Shown here: piece after piece, positions 8,903 through 16,867 of the stretch
How the letters are laid out: the number at the start of each line of letters is the position of its first letter
Position numbering within the stretch: position 1 is the first letter of the stretch
NCBI RefSeq assembly: GCF_000577245.1
Contig: NZ_CBYO010000007.1
Coordinates: 62,001 to 126,000, forward strand
DNA length: 64,000 bases
From: Paucisalibacillus algeriensis
GTDB taxonomy: Bacteria > Bacillota > Bacilli > Bacillales > Amphibacillaceae
Reading direction: 5' to 3'
The notes under the pieces: generated by a model
What the model was told of the DNA's origin: nothing
Seen by the model: only the letters and a program-made list of their open reading frames with translations
Databases searched by the model: none
Position numbers and translations under genes: made by a program

Positions 8903-9361
8903 TCATATATGACTAATGATAAGATTGGTTAGTTCTTCTGATGTTTTAAGTAATTTGATTTCCTTCATAATTGATTCTTGTTGCAATAGCTCCATTAATT
9001 TAGATAGAGAAGCTAGATGATCTTCGGGTTCTTTTAAAGCAAGCACTAACACAATATTTGCTGGTACAACCTCTTTTGGATTTTCCATGCTTTGAAATGG
9101 AATCGGATTGTTAGAGTAGGTCACAACTATAGAGGACTTAAATATATGTTCACATTCTGTATGCGGTATTGCTATTCCATAATCCCCCAACATAATTCCA
9201 GTGGGATATTTCTCTTCTCTTTTACATATGGATTGAAAAAACGTTTCTTTTACGTATCCTTTTTTAAAAAGCAGCTTAGCTACAGATTCAAGAAAGTCCT
9301 GCCTATTGGTCCCTTCAAACTGAAAAGGAATGTAATTTTGAATGACAATAGTATTTTCCAA
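8903..9361 (-). CDS. gatA: PTS fructose/mannitol-like IIA component of the galactitol-family PTS
   Basis: 152 residues of the PTS EIIA-2 fold. The phosphorylatable histidine is in GDYGIAIPHTECEH near residue 65-70, and VLVLALKEPEDHLASLSKLMELL is the conserved C-terminal helix region. The gene begins with TTG at 9359-9361 behind a strong GGGAGGTG ribosome site. It is the first gene of the IIA-IIB-IIC-dehydrogenase-aldolase operon and lies downstream of a sigma-A promoter and a perfect cre site. Confidence 0.88.
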   Translation of the reverse strand: MENTIVIQNYIPFQFEGTNRQDFLESVAKLLFKKGYVKETFFQSICKREEKYPTGIMLGDYGIAIPHTECEHIFKSSIVVTYSNNPIPFQSMENPKEVVPANIVLVLALKEPEDHLASLSKLMELLQQESIMKEIKLLKTSEELTNLIISHI

Positions 9362-9387
9362 ATAATAACACCTCCCAACCGTTTTTT

Positions 9388-9401
9388 TGTAAGCGTTAAC
9401 A
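9388..9401. promoter_or_regulatory. Catabolite-responsive element (cre, CcpA-binding site), perfect consensus match
   Basis: TGTAAGCGTTAACA matches the 14-base cre consensus TGWAARCGYTWWCW at every position. It lies about 50 bases downstream of the -10 box and 27 bases before the IIA start, the arrangement typical of cre sites that block transcription by roadblock. This predicts repression of the alditol operon by CcpA/HPr-Ser-P when preferred sugars are present. Confidence 0.8.
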
Positions 9402-9449
9402 TTTAACGGTATAAAACATCAAAATTATCAATCTATTTTGATTTGTTTT

Positions 9450-9478
9450 ATTGTACCATTGTTGTATTGTTGGGTCAA
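9450..9478 (-). promoter_or_regulatory. Sigma-A promoter of the galactitol-family PTS operon
   Basis: On the minus strand TTGACC (9473-9478), a 17-base spacer and TACAAT (9450-9455) match the sigma-A consensus at 5 of 6 positions in each box. The spacer holds repeated ACAAT/ACAA words that could form the operator for the adjacent GntR regulator. The site lies between the GntR gene and gatA, giving the operon its own start. Confidence 0.7.
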
Positions 9479-9498
9479 CCTAAGTTATTAAAAAATTC

Positions 9499-10230
9499 TT
9501 ATAATAATTCTGTGTAAAATCTGCTTCGATCTCCACGAATTATTGAACGTAAAAAACCTATTGGACGCTTATTATTATCATAGTCAATCCGATCAAGTAA
9601 TAACGCAGGGTAACCTGTTTTAACTTGTAAATACTTACTTTCATACTCACGAATAAGAACCGGTTCAAAAATTTCTTTTGATGAAGATACAACAATGTCA
9701 TATTTATCTCTCATATGATCAAATAATGAACTTTTCTCAATATCCTCTTTTTTCAGAGTTGGAACTATCTTTTTTGGTAGATATGTTGTTTCGAATATTA
9801 AAGGTTCTTCATTTGCACACCGAACCCTTACCAGTTCTAATACCATTTCATCAGTGTCCAGTTCCAGGACTTTAGCTACACTCTTTTTTACCTTTTTCTC
9901 CTCAATACTAACAATGATATCAAAAGGATTCATTCCAAGTTCCTTCATTACTTTACTAAAACTATAAAATTTAGTTAATGGTTGTTCATACTTTGGTCTC
10001 GATACAAATGTCCCTTTACCTTGCTCTCGATATAGCATCCCCTCATGAACAAGGTCTTCAATCGCTCTTTGTACAGTATTACGGCTAATATTATATTCTT
10101 TTGTAAATACACTTTCCGAAGGAATTTTGTCACCGTAGTTCCACTTGCCGGACTCTATTTCCTCTTTAATTATTTCTTTTAATTGATGATACAGTGGTAC
10201 AAAAGAATCATTAGAAAGGCTTTTCGACAT
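9499..10230 (-). CDS. GntR-family (HutC/UTRA) transcriptional regulator of the alditol operon
   Basis: About 243 residues. The N-terminal winged helix (about 5-72) has PLYHQLKEIIKEEIESGKW, IPSESVFTKEYNISRNTVQRAIEDLVHEG and the wing YREQGKGTFVS, diagnostic of GntR. The C-terminal UTRA ligand domain (about 90-240) is of HutC type. ATG at 10228-10230 is favoured over an ATG six codons upstream because AGAGGA lies just before it. Directly upstream of and co-oriented with the PTS operon, it probably represses it until the sugar phosphate or alditol is present. Confidence 0.88.
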   Translation of the reverse strand: MSKSLSNDSFVPLYHQLKEIIKEEIESGKWNYGDKIPSESVFTKEYNISRNTVQRAIEDLVHEGMLYREQGKGTFVSRPKYEQPLTKFYSFSKVMKELGMNPFDIIVSIEEKKVKKSVAKVLELDTDEMVLELVRVRCANEEPLIFETTYLPKKIVPTLKKEDIEKSSLFDHMRDKYDIVVSSSKEIFEPVLIREYESKYLQVKTGYPALLLDRIDYDNNKRPIGFLRSIIRGDRSRFYTELL

Positions 10231-10777
10231 AATATCCTCTTCTTTCATTTATATTATTCAAAATAATTATAACAAATTTCAGACTTCCTTTGAAATATGA
10301 GAACATTTCGAAGCCTTACCTTCTTGTCCTTATAAATTAATTCTCACTTATTCAATTTAGGAAGCAAAAGGAATCTTCATTAATATACTTTAAGAAAACT
10401 TGCAATATCATTAATTTAACAATGGAAATAAAATAACTTCGGTAGGTAAAACCTGAAAATATTGACTAATTGCATGCTTTATATGACTTATCACACCTTA
10501 GATGAATAACCGTAAGTAAATCAACGAGATAGCCTGGTCTTTCAGTCTATACAGGCTATTACCCAACGATATATATTCTATTATTTCAACATATAGTTCC
10601 AAATTCCTGCTTAAAATGATAAATTATTCTGTAGACTCCCAGAATTAACTACCATGTATCTAATTCAGAACCCACATAAGAAACAAAACTAGATTCTACT
10701 ACAAAAATATTCAATATAAAATATTTAGTTACTATTCATTATACAGAATGAACAATATCTAAAAAGGAGTTTAATAA
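10231..10777. other. Intergenic stretch with one stem-loop
   Basis: No coding potential recognised. ATAGCCTG and CAGGCTAT at about 10530-10556 can form an 8-base-pair stem with a 15-base loop and no T-run. The stretch is very AT-rich just before the zinc-ribbon gene, where its promoter must lie, but I cannot name one with confidence. Confidence 0.4.
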
Positions 10778-11662
10778 ATGTACAAGTGCACCAACTGCGG
10801 TAAAACCATCAGCATCCCTTCCCACAATGCAATATGTCAGGATTGTCAATTTGCTACAAGTAAGCGGAAAGACTCTGACAGATATGGAGTGGGATTTTAT
10901 GCTACACGTAATGAAAAGAAGCTACAGCAAGAAAAAGAAAAAAGAATGAAAGAGTTGTCAAATAAGTACAAAAGCACCTATACTCCAACATATCAGTATT
11001 GCCCAGTCTGTCATACAAAAGAATTAGAGCATCAGCCCTATTGTAGTAACTGCTCTTACTCGTTTCACAACAAACAAGCTCAATTTTGCCCAAACTGTAA
11101 AGGTATGAGAAAGAACAGATATTGCTCATGCGGATATTCGTTTGTTCATAACAAAGAAATCAGGTTGACCATTGAAATAATTTCTGTTAATAGAAAGAAT
11201 ACCTATGGAGTAAAGCCACTTGATCCTTTGTATGTTAACAAAGTAAGAAAATATGCTTCTTCCTCCTATGAAACGGTTGTATCTTTAAAGAACAGAACTT
11301 ATCTGACTACACTCGAAAAATCGACTAATTCTTATAAGAACATTTTAAACGGCTATGTAATTGAAGTGGAAAAAGATAAGGTTGTAATAGGTATATCTGA
11401 TGTACCTTCCGATTATCTTATACCTGAAATCAAGAAGCTTTTTGATGAAAGAAATAAAGCAAAAGAACAGAAAAAAATGGAAGAATCTATTAAACATCAA
11501 AAACTAATAGTTCAAAGAAGTAACTTAGATAAAATAGGAATAAGACACACATATTGTTGGTCTTGCCCTCAACATCGCTCTCTATCCACACTAACACATT
11601 TAATCTGTAATAGGTGTAATTGGTTGGTTTGTGATTGTAGTGCATGTGGGTGTAGTAAATGA
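10778..11662 (+). CDS. Many-CxxC zinc-ribbon protein of unknown function
   Basis: 294 residues. Pairs of CxxC occur throughout: CTNC and CQDC near the N-terminus, CPVC, CSNC, CPNC and CSCG at about 72-118, then CWSC, CNRC and CDCSACGC in the last 40 residues. At least four zinc ribbons are therefore likely. The middle (about 120-245) has few cysteines and ends in a Lys/Glu-rich helical stretch. The last block (HTYCWSCPQHRS through CGCSK) looks like a treble-clef tail seen on some phage and Bacillus hypothetical proteins. No catalytic motif. A decayed partial copy lies at 14268-14625, on the other side of the spore-surface genes. A nucleic-acid or adaptor role is only a guess. Confidence 0.75.
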   Translation: MYKCTNCGKTISIPSHNAICQDCQFATSKRKDSDRYGVGFYATRNEKKLQQEKEKRMKELSNKYKSTYTPTYQYCPVCHTKELEHQPYCSNCSYSFHNKQAQFCPNCKGMRKNRYCSCGYSFVHNKEIRLTIEIISVNRKNTYGVKPLDPLYVNKVRKYASSSYETVVSLKNRTYLTTLEKSTNSYKNILNGYVIEVEKDKVVIGISDVPSDYLIPEIKKLFDERNKAKEQKKMEESIKHQKLIVQRSNLDKIGIRHTYCWSCPQHRSLSTLTHLICNRCNWLVCDCSACGCSK

Positions 11663-11792
11663 GAGATTACATATTTTAAAGATTACTAGAGCCTTTATCT
11701 TCCATTTTCCATAAATATAATCTAATAATGAATTACCGTAAAACTTCAATGCTAATAGGCTCACTTTTCTTAAAGTTTGTTAGAAAATAAAG

Positions 11793-11834
11793 AGATTGCC
11801 AAACCAACTATTAAGCAAGTTGGTTTGGCAATCT
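11793..11834. terminator. Bidirectional terminator between convergent genes
   Basis: A perfect 17-base-pair stem (AGATTGCCAAACCAACT at 11793-11809 with its complement at 11818-11834) and an 8-base loop, with T-rich tails on both strands. It separates the zinc-ribbon gene (plus) from the spore-surface-like gene (minus). Confidence 0.85.
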
Positions 11835-11913
11835 TCTTTAGTTATTAATAGTTAATTATTAATTACTGAGGAAGTAACTATTAATATATCTTTCCTAAAT
11901 TTAATAGAAGCTA

Positions 11914-12621
11914 TTAAGCTCCGTTCTGTCCGCCATTTTGGTCGGGGCCATTGTCATTATCATCAATTGGGCATTCTTGGATCAATAGAACTAACAACTG
12001 ATTCTTCAAGAAGATAAGTTTCAAAATCTTCTCGATTGTTGGTAAATCATTTGGTATAGAGCTGTTATCTGTAACAGCTGCTAATAATTCAGCTAAAGCA
12101 TTTTCCATTGCTACTACAGGAGTAACTAATGGACATTCATCTACTGGTGGCTCTGGTGGAACATTTGTACATTGCCACGTATCAGAAGCACAACCACTTG
12201 CATCATTTGGACCTGCACTTCTTACGTGTACTGCTGCAAGAGTACCCTCTAGATCCTCTTCAGTAAATGTTCCTGTTGTCCGACAAACTTGTAGGGTTGC
12301 GGATTGACCAAATCCAAGTGGGGTACTTGGATCTGTACTGAAACGATATCTTAGAAAGTTCATAATACCTCCACAACCAGGGAATGGTCCACCTACGGTA
12401 AAATCCCAGTTAGCAGTTGTATCTGGACCCTCTACAAGCGTAACACCAAGGCCAATGTCTAAGTTAAAGTAAAAATCACTGATTGCTGATCCTGGAGTGG
12501 TGTTTGTTAGCGTAAAAGTAATACAGGTTCCACCATCTGATATGTTTGCTGTTACATTTGCTGAAATGGGAAATGGGTTCTGTTCATCAGTAAAGCCTGA
12601 TGGAGTTGTAATACATACCAT
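11914..12621 (-). CDS. Hypothetical spore-surface-like protein with beta-rich N-domain and helical C-domain
   Basis: 235 residues, no signal peptide. Residues 1-150 are Thr/Gly/Ser/Phe-rich and beta-strand-like (VTANISDGGTCITFTLTNTT, FYFNLDIGLGVTLVEGPDTT) with six or so scattered cysteines. Residues about 165-215 form a predicted helix pair (MENALAELLAA, IEKILKLIFLKNQLLVLLI). The tail is Asn/Asp/Gly/Gln-rich. The helical block resembles that in the neighbouring 13032 protein. Upstream lies a sigma-K-like promoter, and the ATG at 12619-12621 has an AAGGAGG ribosome site. I do not recognise a named family. Proximity to a CotY/ExsY gene suggests a spore crust or exosporium component. Confidence 0.65.
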   Translation of the reverse strand: MVCITTPSGFTDEQNPFPISANVTANISDGGTCITFTLTNTTPGSAISDFYFNLDIGLGVTLVEGPDTTANWDFTVGGPFPGCGGIMNFLRYRFSTDPSTPLGFGQSATLQVCRTTGTFTEEDLEGTLAAVHVRSAGPNDASGCASDTWQCTNVPPEPPVDECPLVTPVVAMENALAELLAAVTDNSSIPNDLPTIEKILKLIFLKNQLLVLLIQECPIDDNDNGPDQNGGQNGA

Positions 12622-12675
12622 TTACTTTTTCCTCCTTATTAAAATAATCAGGATCTTTTTCATCCTGTTAGTTTC

Positions 12676-12701
12676 AAAATATGTAAATCTTTCATTTTGG
12701 T
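12676..12701 (-). promoter_or_regulatory. Candidate sigma-K promoter of the spore-surface-like gene
   Basis: On the minus strand ACC (12699-12701) is followed 16 bases later by CATATTTT (12676-12683), fitting the sigma-K pattern of an AC-type -35 and CATAnnnT -10. It is about 55 bases before the start codon. These short motifs occur by chance, so the spore context carries much of the weight. Confidence 0.4.
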
Positions 12702-12927
12702 TTAGTTGATTGGCTCACTAAACTGCCTTTTTTCCAAAAAATAGATAAAGTAACTAGATTTTACGCGTCTATCAACTTCTCCATTATTTGCAATATCCTC
12801 AGATCGAGTACCGAACACTAATAAATCGGCAAGTTAATTTTTTTTGTTTTTTCTACTTATAGATTGATAACACGAAATGGTAAGGTGAATTATTTAAAAA
12901 AATGGTTTGAATCTAAATAAACTATTT

Positions 12928-12962
12928 TTTTTAGGCAAAATAATCTATTATTTTTAGGCAAA
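12928..12962. promoter_or_regulatory. Tandem TTTTTAGGCAAA sites, possible GerE-type binding sites
   Basis: TTTTTAGGCAAA occurs at 12928-12939 and again at 12951-12962, start-to-start 23 bases (about two helical turns). Both contain TTTAGGC, close to the WWTRGGY core recognised by GerE in late mother-cell gene control. They lie 70-104 bases upstream of the 13032 gene. The repeat is plain in the sequence; the regulator is inferred. Confidence 0.4.
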
Positions 12963-13031
12963 GGTATATGCAGAATCTAATAAGGGACATATGATGTAAT
13001 GATAATGGAGTAGAGAGGGGAGGAATATAAT

Positions 13032-13430
13032 ATGAGCTTAATTCCCCATATAGGAGGGTTTGAAGAGGATGAGGAATCCTTTGATTACGAAAGACTTGGC
13101 AGATCCATTAGTTTACCAGAAAGTATGTCAATTCACGAGTCTATTGCTGGGATGGAGACTGCTTTAGCTAGCTTACTTCAGACCGAAGTAGATATCTTAA
13201 ACAATCATTCGACGAAATGGTCAAAGGAAGAGATTTCAGCTTATACAAAGCATCTCGAAAAAATAATGAAGAAAATCATACTAAAGGAAATTGTCATGAT
13301 TTTATTACTAGATAAAGAGGATAAACCTAAGAAAAAATGCAAAAAACATGATCATGATAACCATCCAAAATGCTGCAGAAATCACCATAAGCACAAGGAT
13401 CACAAGTGTTGTGATTGCTTTTCTTGGTAA
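13032..13430 (+). CDS. Hypothetical spore-surface-like protein with His/Cys/Lys-rich tail
   Basis: 132 residues. Residues about 35-95 contain MSIHESIAGMETALASLL followed by a second helix (HLEKIMKKIILKEIVMILLL), matching in pattern the helical block of the 11914 protein. Residues 98-132 are dominated by Lys, His, Cys and Asp (KKKCKKHDHDNH, CCRNHHKHKDHKCCDC), suggesting metal binding or disulfide cross-linking, a common trait of spore coat proteins. The ATG has a strong AGAGGGGAGG ribosome site. No named family recognised. Confidence 0.68.
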   Translation: MSLIPHIGGFEEDEESFDYERLGRSISLPESMSIHESIAGMETALASLLQTEVDILNNHSTKWSKEEISAYTKHLEKIMKKIILKEIVMILLLDKEDKPKKKCKKHDHDNHPKCCRNHHKHKDHKCCDCFSW

Positions 13431-13591
13431 AGTAGAACCATATTCAACCATCAACTATCAACTAACACCAAATCCATTACTATATACGAACGATAGTAGT
13501 CTATATTCTACAATATAACACCCTATGGACGCGTCCCACTCAGAATTATTACTTTTTAAAAATGCTATTGGTAGAAAGGAGTGTACCTATT

Positions 13592-14086
13592 TTGGATTCT
13601 TCACACAAATGTACTAAAGGCAAGGGATGTATTAAAGATACATTAAAAGAAATATTAGAAGCTCAACAAAAAGTTCAATGGTCTCATGATGTTGCATGCG
13701 ATGAAATTGATAAATTATTACATCCTGATCATGGAAAAAAGAACCTCAAAAATACAGTACCATTTATTCTTTATACAAAAGAGGGTTGCCCATTCAAAGC
13801 TGACGGTGTAACGACATTTGACTGTAAATGCTGTAATAGTGAAAAATTTAAATGTATCTCAACTTTTATATTTCGATTATCAGGTCTAAAAGAAGATTGT
13901 GCTATTCTTGAGTTATTAACCTTTAAACATGACCAAAAATGTAGTCCAAGTAGCCCATGTGATCAACTCGATTGTGAAAAAGTTGAAGATTTAATTCGTA
14001 CAGGGATTTGCATCAAGATTGATCTAGACTGCTTATGTTCAATTTTTTGCTTACCAGCTGTTCATTTAGACCCAAGAAAAACTTAA
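13592..14086 (+). CDS. Spore crust/exosporium protein of the CotY/CotZ/ExsY family
   Basis: 164 residues. The Cys-rich frame matches the family: an N-terminal CTKGKGCIKDTLKEILEAQQ helix, NTVPFILYTKEG in the middle, the paired CKCC, ISTFIFRLSGLKEDCAILELL, and the C-terminal CIKIDLDCLCSIFCLPAVHL, very like the ending of CotZ and ExsY. These proteins self-assemble by disulfides into a hexagonal lattice at the spore surface. TTG at 13592-13594 is chosen: AAAGGAG lies 10 bases upstream, whereas the in-frame ATG at 13562 has no ribosome site. It sits 162 bases after the His/Cys-rich gene. Whether it is CotY, CotZ or ExsY cannot be decided. Confidence 0.85.
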   Translation: MDSSHKCTKGKGCIKDTLKEILEAQQKVQWSHDVACDEIDKLLHPDHGKKNLKNTVPFILYTKEGCPFKADGVTTFDCKCCNSEKFKCISTFIFRLSGLKEDCAILELLTFKHDQKCSPSSPCDQLDCEKVEDLIRTGICIKIDLDCLCSIFCLPAVHLDPRKT

Positions 14087-14206
14087 CATACAGTTAAATC
14101 ACTTGGCTTTTTAGAGTAAGGTATAAAATAATTCACTTATGTTAGGTGCTAAAGTTTCATAAGTAGTCAATTGAACTTTCCGGGGACAATCGGAGGTTTT
14201 ACGAGG

Positions 14207-14250
14207 AAGAAGGCACAATTAGTGGACATATCTGCTTATTGTGCCTTCTT
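14207..14250 (+). terminator. Stem-loop after the CotY/ExsY-like gene
   Basis: AAGAAGGCACAAT (14207-14219) pairs perfectly with ATTGTGCCTTCTT (14238-14250) around an 18-base loop. The tail is only weakly T-rich. It is probably a terminator for the spore-surface gene, 120 bases upstream. Confidence 0.55.
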
Positions 14251-14267
14251 ATAGCTATATGAAACCG

Positions 14268-14625
14268 ACTACTTCCTTCTATGAGCGGTGATATCTTTAA
14301 AGAACAGATATTATTTGAATACATTCGGATAAACTACTAATTCTTATAATTAAGATGCTAAATGGCTATGTGATTGCAGTGGAAAATGATAAGTTTGTAA
14401 TAGGTATATCTGATTATCTTTTGCCTGAGAAAAAAATCAAAGAATCTATTAAACATCTAAAACTAATCGTTCAAAGATGTAAACTAGATAAAATAGGACT
14501 ACGACACATATATTGTTGCTCTTGCCCCCAACATCGCTCTCCATCCACATTAATTCATTTAATCTGTAATCAGTGTAATGGGTTGGTTTGCGATTGTGTG
14601 CATGTGGGTGTAGCTAATGACACTT
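14268..14625 (+). pseudogene. Decayed copy of the 3' half of the zinc-ribbon gene at 10778
   Basis: Nucleotides from about 14268 align with about 11258-11662 of the zinc-ribbon gene (CTTCCTTCTATGA, ATCTTTAAAGAACAGA, CTAATTCTTATAA, and GGTATATCTGAT stretches). It lacks the 5' half. Two internal deletions remove the GTACCTTCC segment and most of the Lys/Glu-rich helix, and the part before ATG 14355 carries in-frame stops. A 106-codon frame from 14355 preserves YCCSCPQHRS and CNQCNGLVCDC, but the last CxCGC is altered. A non-functional partial duplicate is the simplest reading; expression of the C-terminal ribbon alone is possible. Confidence 0.7.
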
Positions 14626-14645
14626 CACTGATGTTTCAAATAAAA

Positions 14646-14693
14646 ATAGACGTGATTCTTATCATTATAAAATGATAAAGATATCACGCCTAT
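14646..14693 (-). terminator. Terminator after the M15 peptidase gene
   Basis: A long imperfect stem (ATAGACGTGAT at 14646-14656 with ATCACGCCTAT at 14683-14693, plus an inner TTATCAT/ATGATAA pair) is followed on the minus strand by TTTTTATTTG. It lies 38 bases beyond the stop codon of the peptidase gene. Confidence 0.75.
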
Positions 14694-14730
14694 CTTTATT
14701 TACTCTACCATTCTATCTAAAAGATGACGA

Positions 14731-15459
14731 TTATGGCCAATACCAATACTGTGCTCCATATGGATATTCTATCCTGCTATCTATGTGGGTGTAGGTACTT
14801 CCATTATAAACTCCACTAAAGCCCGAAGACCTGGCTGCACTCCTAAGAGTTGTTAAGGAAACACCGGAAGATTTAATATCCGATGCAATTCCGTATGTGT
14901 GTTGACTGTTTGAAGAGCTACCTGGAATACTGTTATTGTGGGACACGCTTCTGAATCCAGAGTTGATTGTTATTGGCTTGTTTCCTATCTTAACACGTAC
15001 TGCTTCTAGCTTATACATCATTCTACGTACATTTTCTTTAACCGTGGTCGATGAGACTCTCCCACCGCTAAAACCACTTCCATCCTTTGAATAAAATTCA
15101 CTATAATTAAAATGTTTCGTTCCATTTGAACGTTCTAATTCATTTAGTTTTGCTTGTGTAGCTGGACCAACAATTCCATCAGGTGCTAATCCATATGCTC
15201 TTTGAAAACGGATTACAGCAGCTTTTGTCGCAGGACCAAACTGGCCATCGGTAGCAAGATAGGTCCTTGTAGGAGAATCGGCTACCCATCCAGCCACTCT
15301 AATTTGTAATTCCAGTACATCAGAACCACTGGAGCCTTCACTTAATGTACGAGTCCAATTATAGGCAGATGCTTCATCTGTACTTATAATGGACATGGCT
15401 AGTGTAAACATTAGCGTAAAACCAACAATAGTAATGAACTGTTTAAAAGCCTTTTTCAT
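14731..15459 (-). CDS. Secreted peptidoglycan hydrolase: PG-binding domain plus M15 D-Ala-D-Ala carboxypeptidase-like domain
   Basis: 242 residues with a Sec signal peptide cleaved after ASA (about residue 32). Residues 38-112 form a PG_binding_1 domain (LSEGSSGSDVLELQIRVAGW, DGQFGPATKAAVIRFQRAYG, DGIVGPATQAKL). Residues 118-242 match the M15A/VanY-like fold: INSGFRSVSHN, QHTYGIASDIK with the zinc-binding His and Asp, and YTHIDSR with the second zinc His. It should trim stem peptides of cell wall or spore cortex. ATG at 15457-15459 has an AGGAGGT ribosome site. It is a single-gene unit with its own terminator. YkvT/YcbK-like alternatives remain possible. Confidence 0.85.
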   Translation of the reverse strand: MKKAFKQFITIVGFTLMFTLAMSIISTDEASAYNWTRTLSEGSSGSDVLELQIRVAGWVADSPTRTYLATDGQFGPATKAAVIRFQRAYGLAPDGIVGPATQAKLNELERSNGTKHFNYSEFYSKDGSGFSGGRVSSTTVKENVRRMMYKLEAVRVKIGNKPITINSGFRSVSHNNSIPGSSSNSQHTYGIASDIKSSGVSLTTLRSAARSSGFSGVYNGSTYTHIDSRIEYPYGAQYWYWP

Positions 15460-15928
15460 CTTACTTACCTCCTAAGATTATTTTTTTGTTAAATCTCGGA
15501 AGTCCATATTACATTACTAAACTATTATATTTTTTCATTACACCCCCTTACCATAATTGAATACATTGCATTATGTAATTCCGGGTGTCTATGAATAGGT
15601 TACCATGCAAAGGACAAGTAAGATATTCGTCAAAGGTGCTAAAAATACATAAGGACTTCTGCTTGATTGACAAGACCTGGGTAAGACTAGGGGACTAAAT
15701 TTTTAGAGGAAATGGAACTAGTCTAGTTCAAAATTTTAAAAGGAAAAGTTGGACTATGGAGCACTTCTTAGTTTTTTCATTTTTTTGGCGAGTTTATTTT
15801 GAAGTGACAGGTAACAATTCGACAAATTCTTTGAAGCTGAAATACCCTTTATAGTCCTATTTCAAGGACAAACTACATATCTTTTATTTAAAAAGAGTAT
15901 TCACTGATGTATACGATGGAGGTATTCA
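15460..15928. other. Intergenic region between divergent genes
   Basis: It must hold the promoters of the M15 peptidase (minus) and the lipoprotein (plus). On the minus strand a TATAAT-like box occurs near 15526-15531 and an AGGGGGTG site precedes a 9-codon frame (MKKYNSLVM) at about 15520-15549, but I do not consider that a gene. No other feature is supported. Confidence 0.35.
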
Positions 15929-16474
15929 ATGTACAAATGGACTGGTTTGCTAGTTATTTGTTTGTTCATTCTTAGTGGATGTATGGATTCAGCATCATTT
16001 AATGATGAAGATATTGCAGCAATAGTAAGGGGAGAAGAGATTACAATTGGTTACTTGCGTATGCTATATCCTGATGAAGAAATAGTTAGTATGATGGATG
16101 AGGTTGTTATAGCAAAGTTGGCTGAACAGGAAGTAAAAAAGATGAAAGTCGACGCATCCGAGCATATTAATAAAATTGTAGAATCATATGGTCAGTATCC
16201 TCAGGAAGAAACACAAGGGGCAGAAGCTGAATCGATTCGTGCATTTGCTGATGCACAGGCTAAGAAACTTGGAATGGATCCGAGCGATTACTATAAAAAG
16301 TATACCGAAATTTCTACTGAAATGGTTGGGTATATTAATGCTTATACTTCAGAGTTTTTGGGTGAATTAGGGGAAGATGAATTCGGTATAGAAGAATATG
16401 CCGAACATGCTAATCAGTTGTTGGAGGATTTAGTAGAGCAAAATCGAGATAGGATTGAGATAATGATTAAATAA
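15929..16474 (+). CDS. Lipoprotein of unknown function with SurA-N-like helical domain
   Basis: 181 residues. The signal peptide ends LFILSGC, with lipid-modified Cys18. The mature part is strongly acidic and almost wholly alpha-helical. Its beginning (IAAIVRGEEITIGYLRMLYPDEEIVSMMDEVVIAKLAEQEVKK) resembles the N-terminal segments of SurA/PrsA-type chaperones, but no parvulin isomerase domain follows. ATG at 15929 has a GGAGGT ribosome site. It probably acts at the outer face of the membrane; its specific role is unknown. Confidence 0.75.
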   Translation: MYKWTGLLVICLFILSGCMDSASFNDEDIAAIVRGEEITIGYLRMLYPDEEIVSMMDEVVIAKLAEQEVKKMKVDASEHINKIVESYGQYPQEETQGAEAESIRAFADAQAKKLGMDPSDYYKKYTEISTEMVGYINAYTSEFLGELGEDEFGIEEYAEHANQLLEDLVEQNRDRIEIMIK

Positions 16475-16495
16475 ATATAGGGAATTTGCGGGATA

Positions 16496-16522
16496 GTACC
16501 TTGGCTCATTATGCCAAGGTAC
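16496..16522 (+). terminator. Stem-loop after the lipoprotein gene
   Basis: GTACCTTGGC (16496-16505) and GCCAAGGTAC (16513-16522) form a perfect 10-base-pair stem with a 7-base loop, 22 bases past the stop codon. No T-run follows, so termination efficiency is uncertain. Confidence 0.5.
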
Positions 16523-16867
16523 CTAGCATAGTAAAAAGGTTATAATCATACAAAATGCCACTGTTTTCCAAAGACTTCCAACCCCAAATACCTGATAAGA
16601 AGGCGAAAATATTGGTAAATTTATAGAATCATATTCAAGGTAAAAATGGAAATAGAAAGGTGATTTTTGTAAAAAAACTGAAATAAAAAAATATTTTAAT
16701 ATTAGCGGTTGATGCAGCGCGATACACTACGCAATGATTTGTAATTATTATGGGACATAAAAGTCATTGCTTTTTAATATTGATGCAATCATGACAGGAT
16801 TTGAAAGGGTTAAAAGTATATAAAGCTGAGCAGTTCCAATGCAAAACTTGTCTACCCGTGGTCCTTT
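16523..16867. other. Intergenic region without a supported gene
   Basis: A short frame near 16798-16870 on plus (LKGLKVYKAEQFQCKTC) has a CxxC and could be a scrap of a gene, but there is no start and it is too short to assign. Otherwise nothing is seen. Confidence 0.3.

Noticed and set aside
9092-9406. 104-codon open frame on plus across the PTS IIA gene
   Set aside because: Antisense shadow of a confident CDS, with a start in the wrong context.
14355-14675. 106-codon frame as a complete small zinc-ribbon gene
   Set aside because: Sequence upstream of its ATG is homologous to the middle of the 10778 gene but carries stops, and deletions are visible. Kept as pseudogene.
15520-15549. Nine-codon frame behind an AGGGGGTG site upstream of the M15 peptidase
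   Set aside because: Too short to support as a gene; the ribosome-site-like run may be chance in an AT-rich leader.
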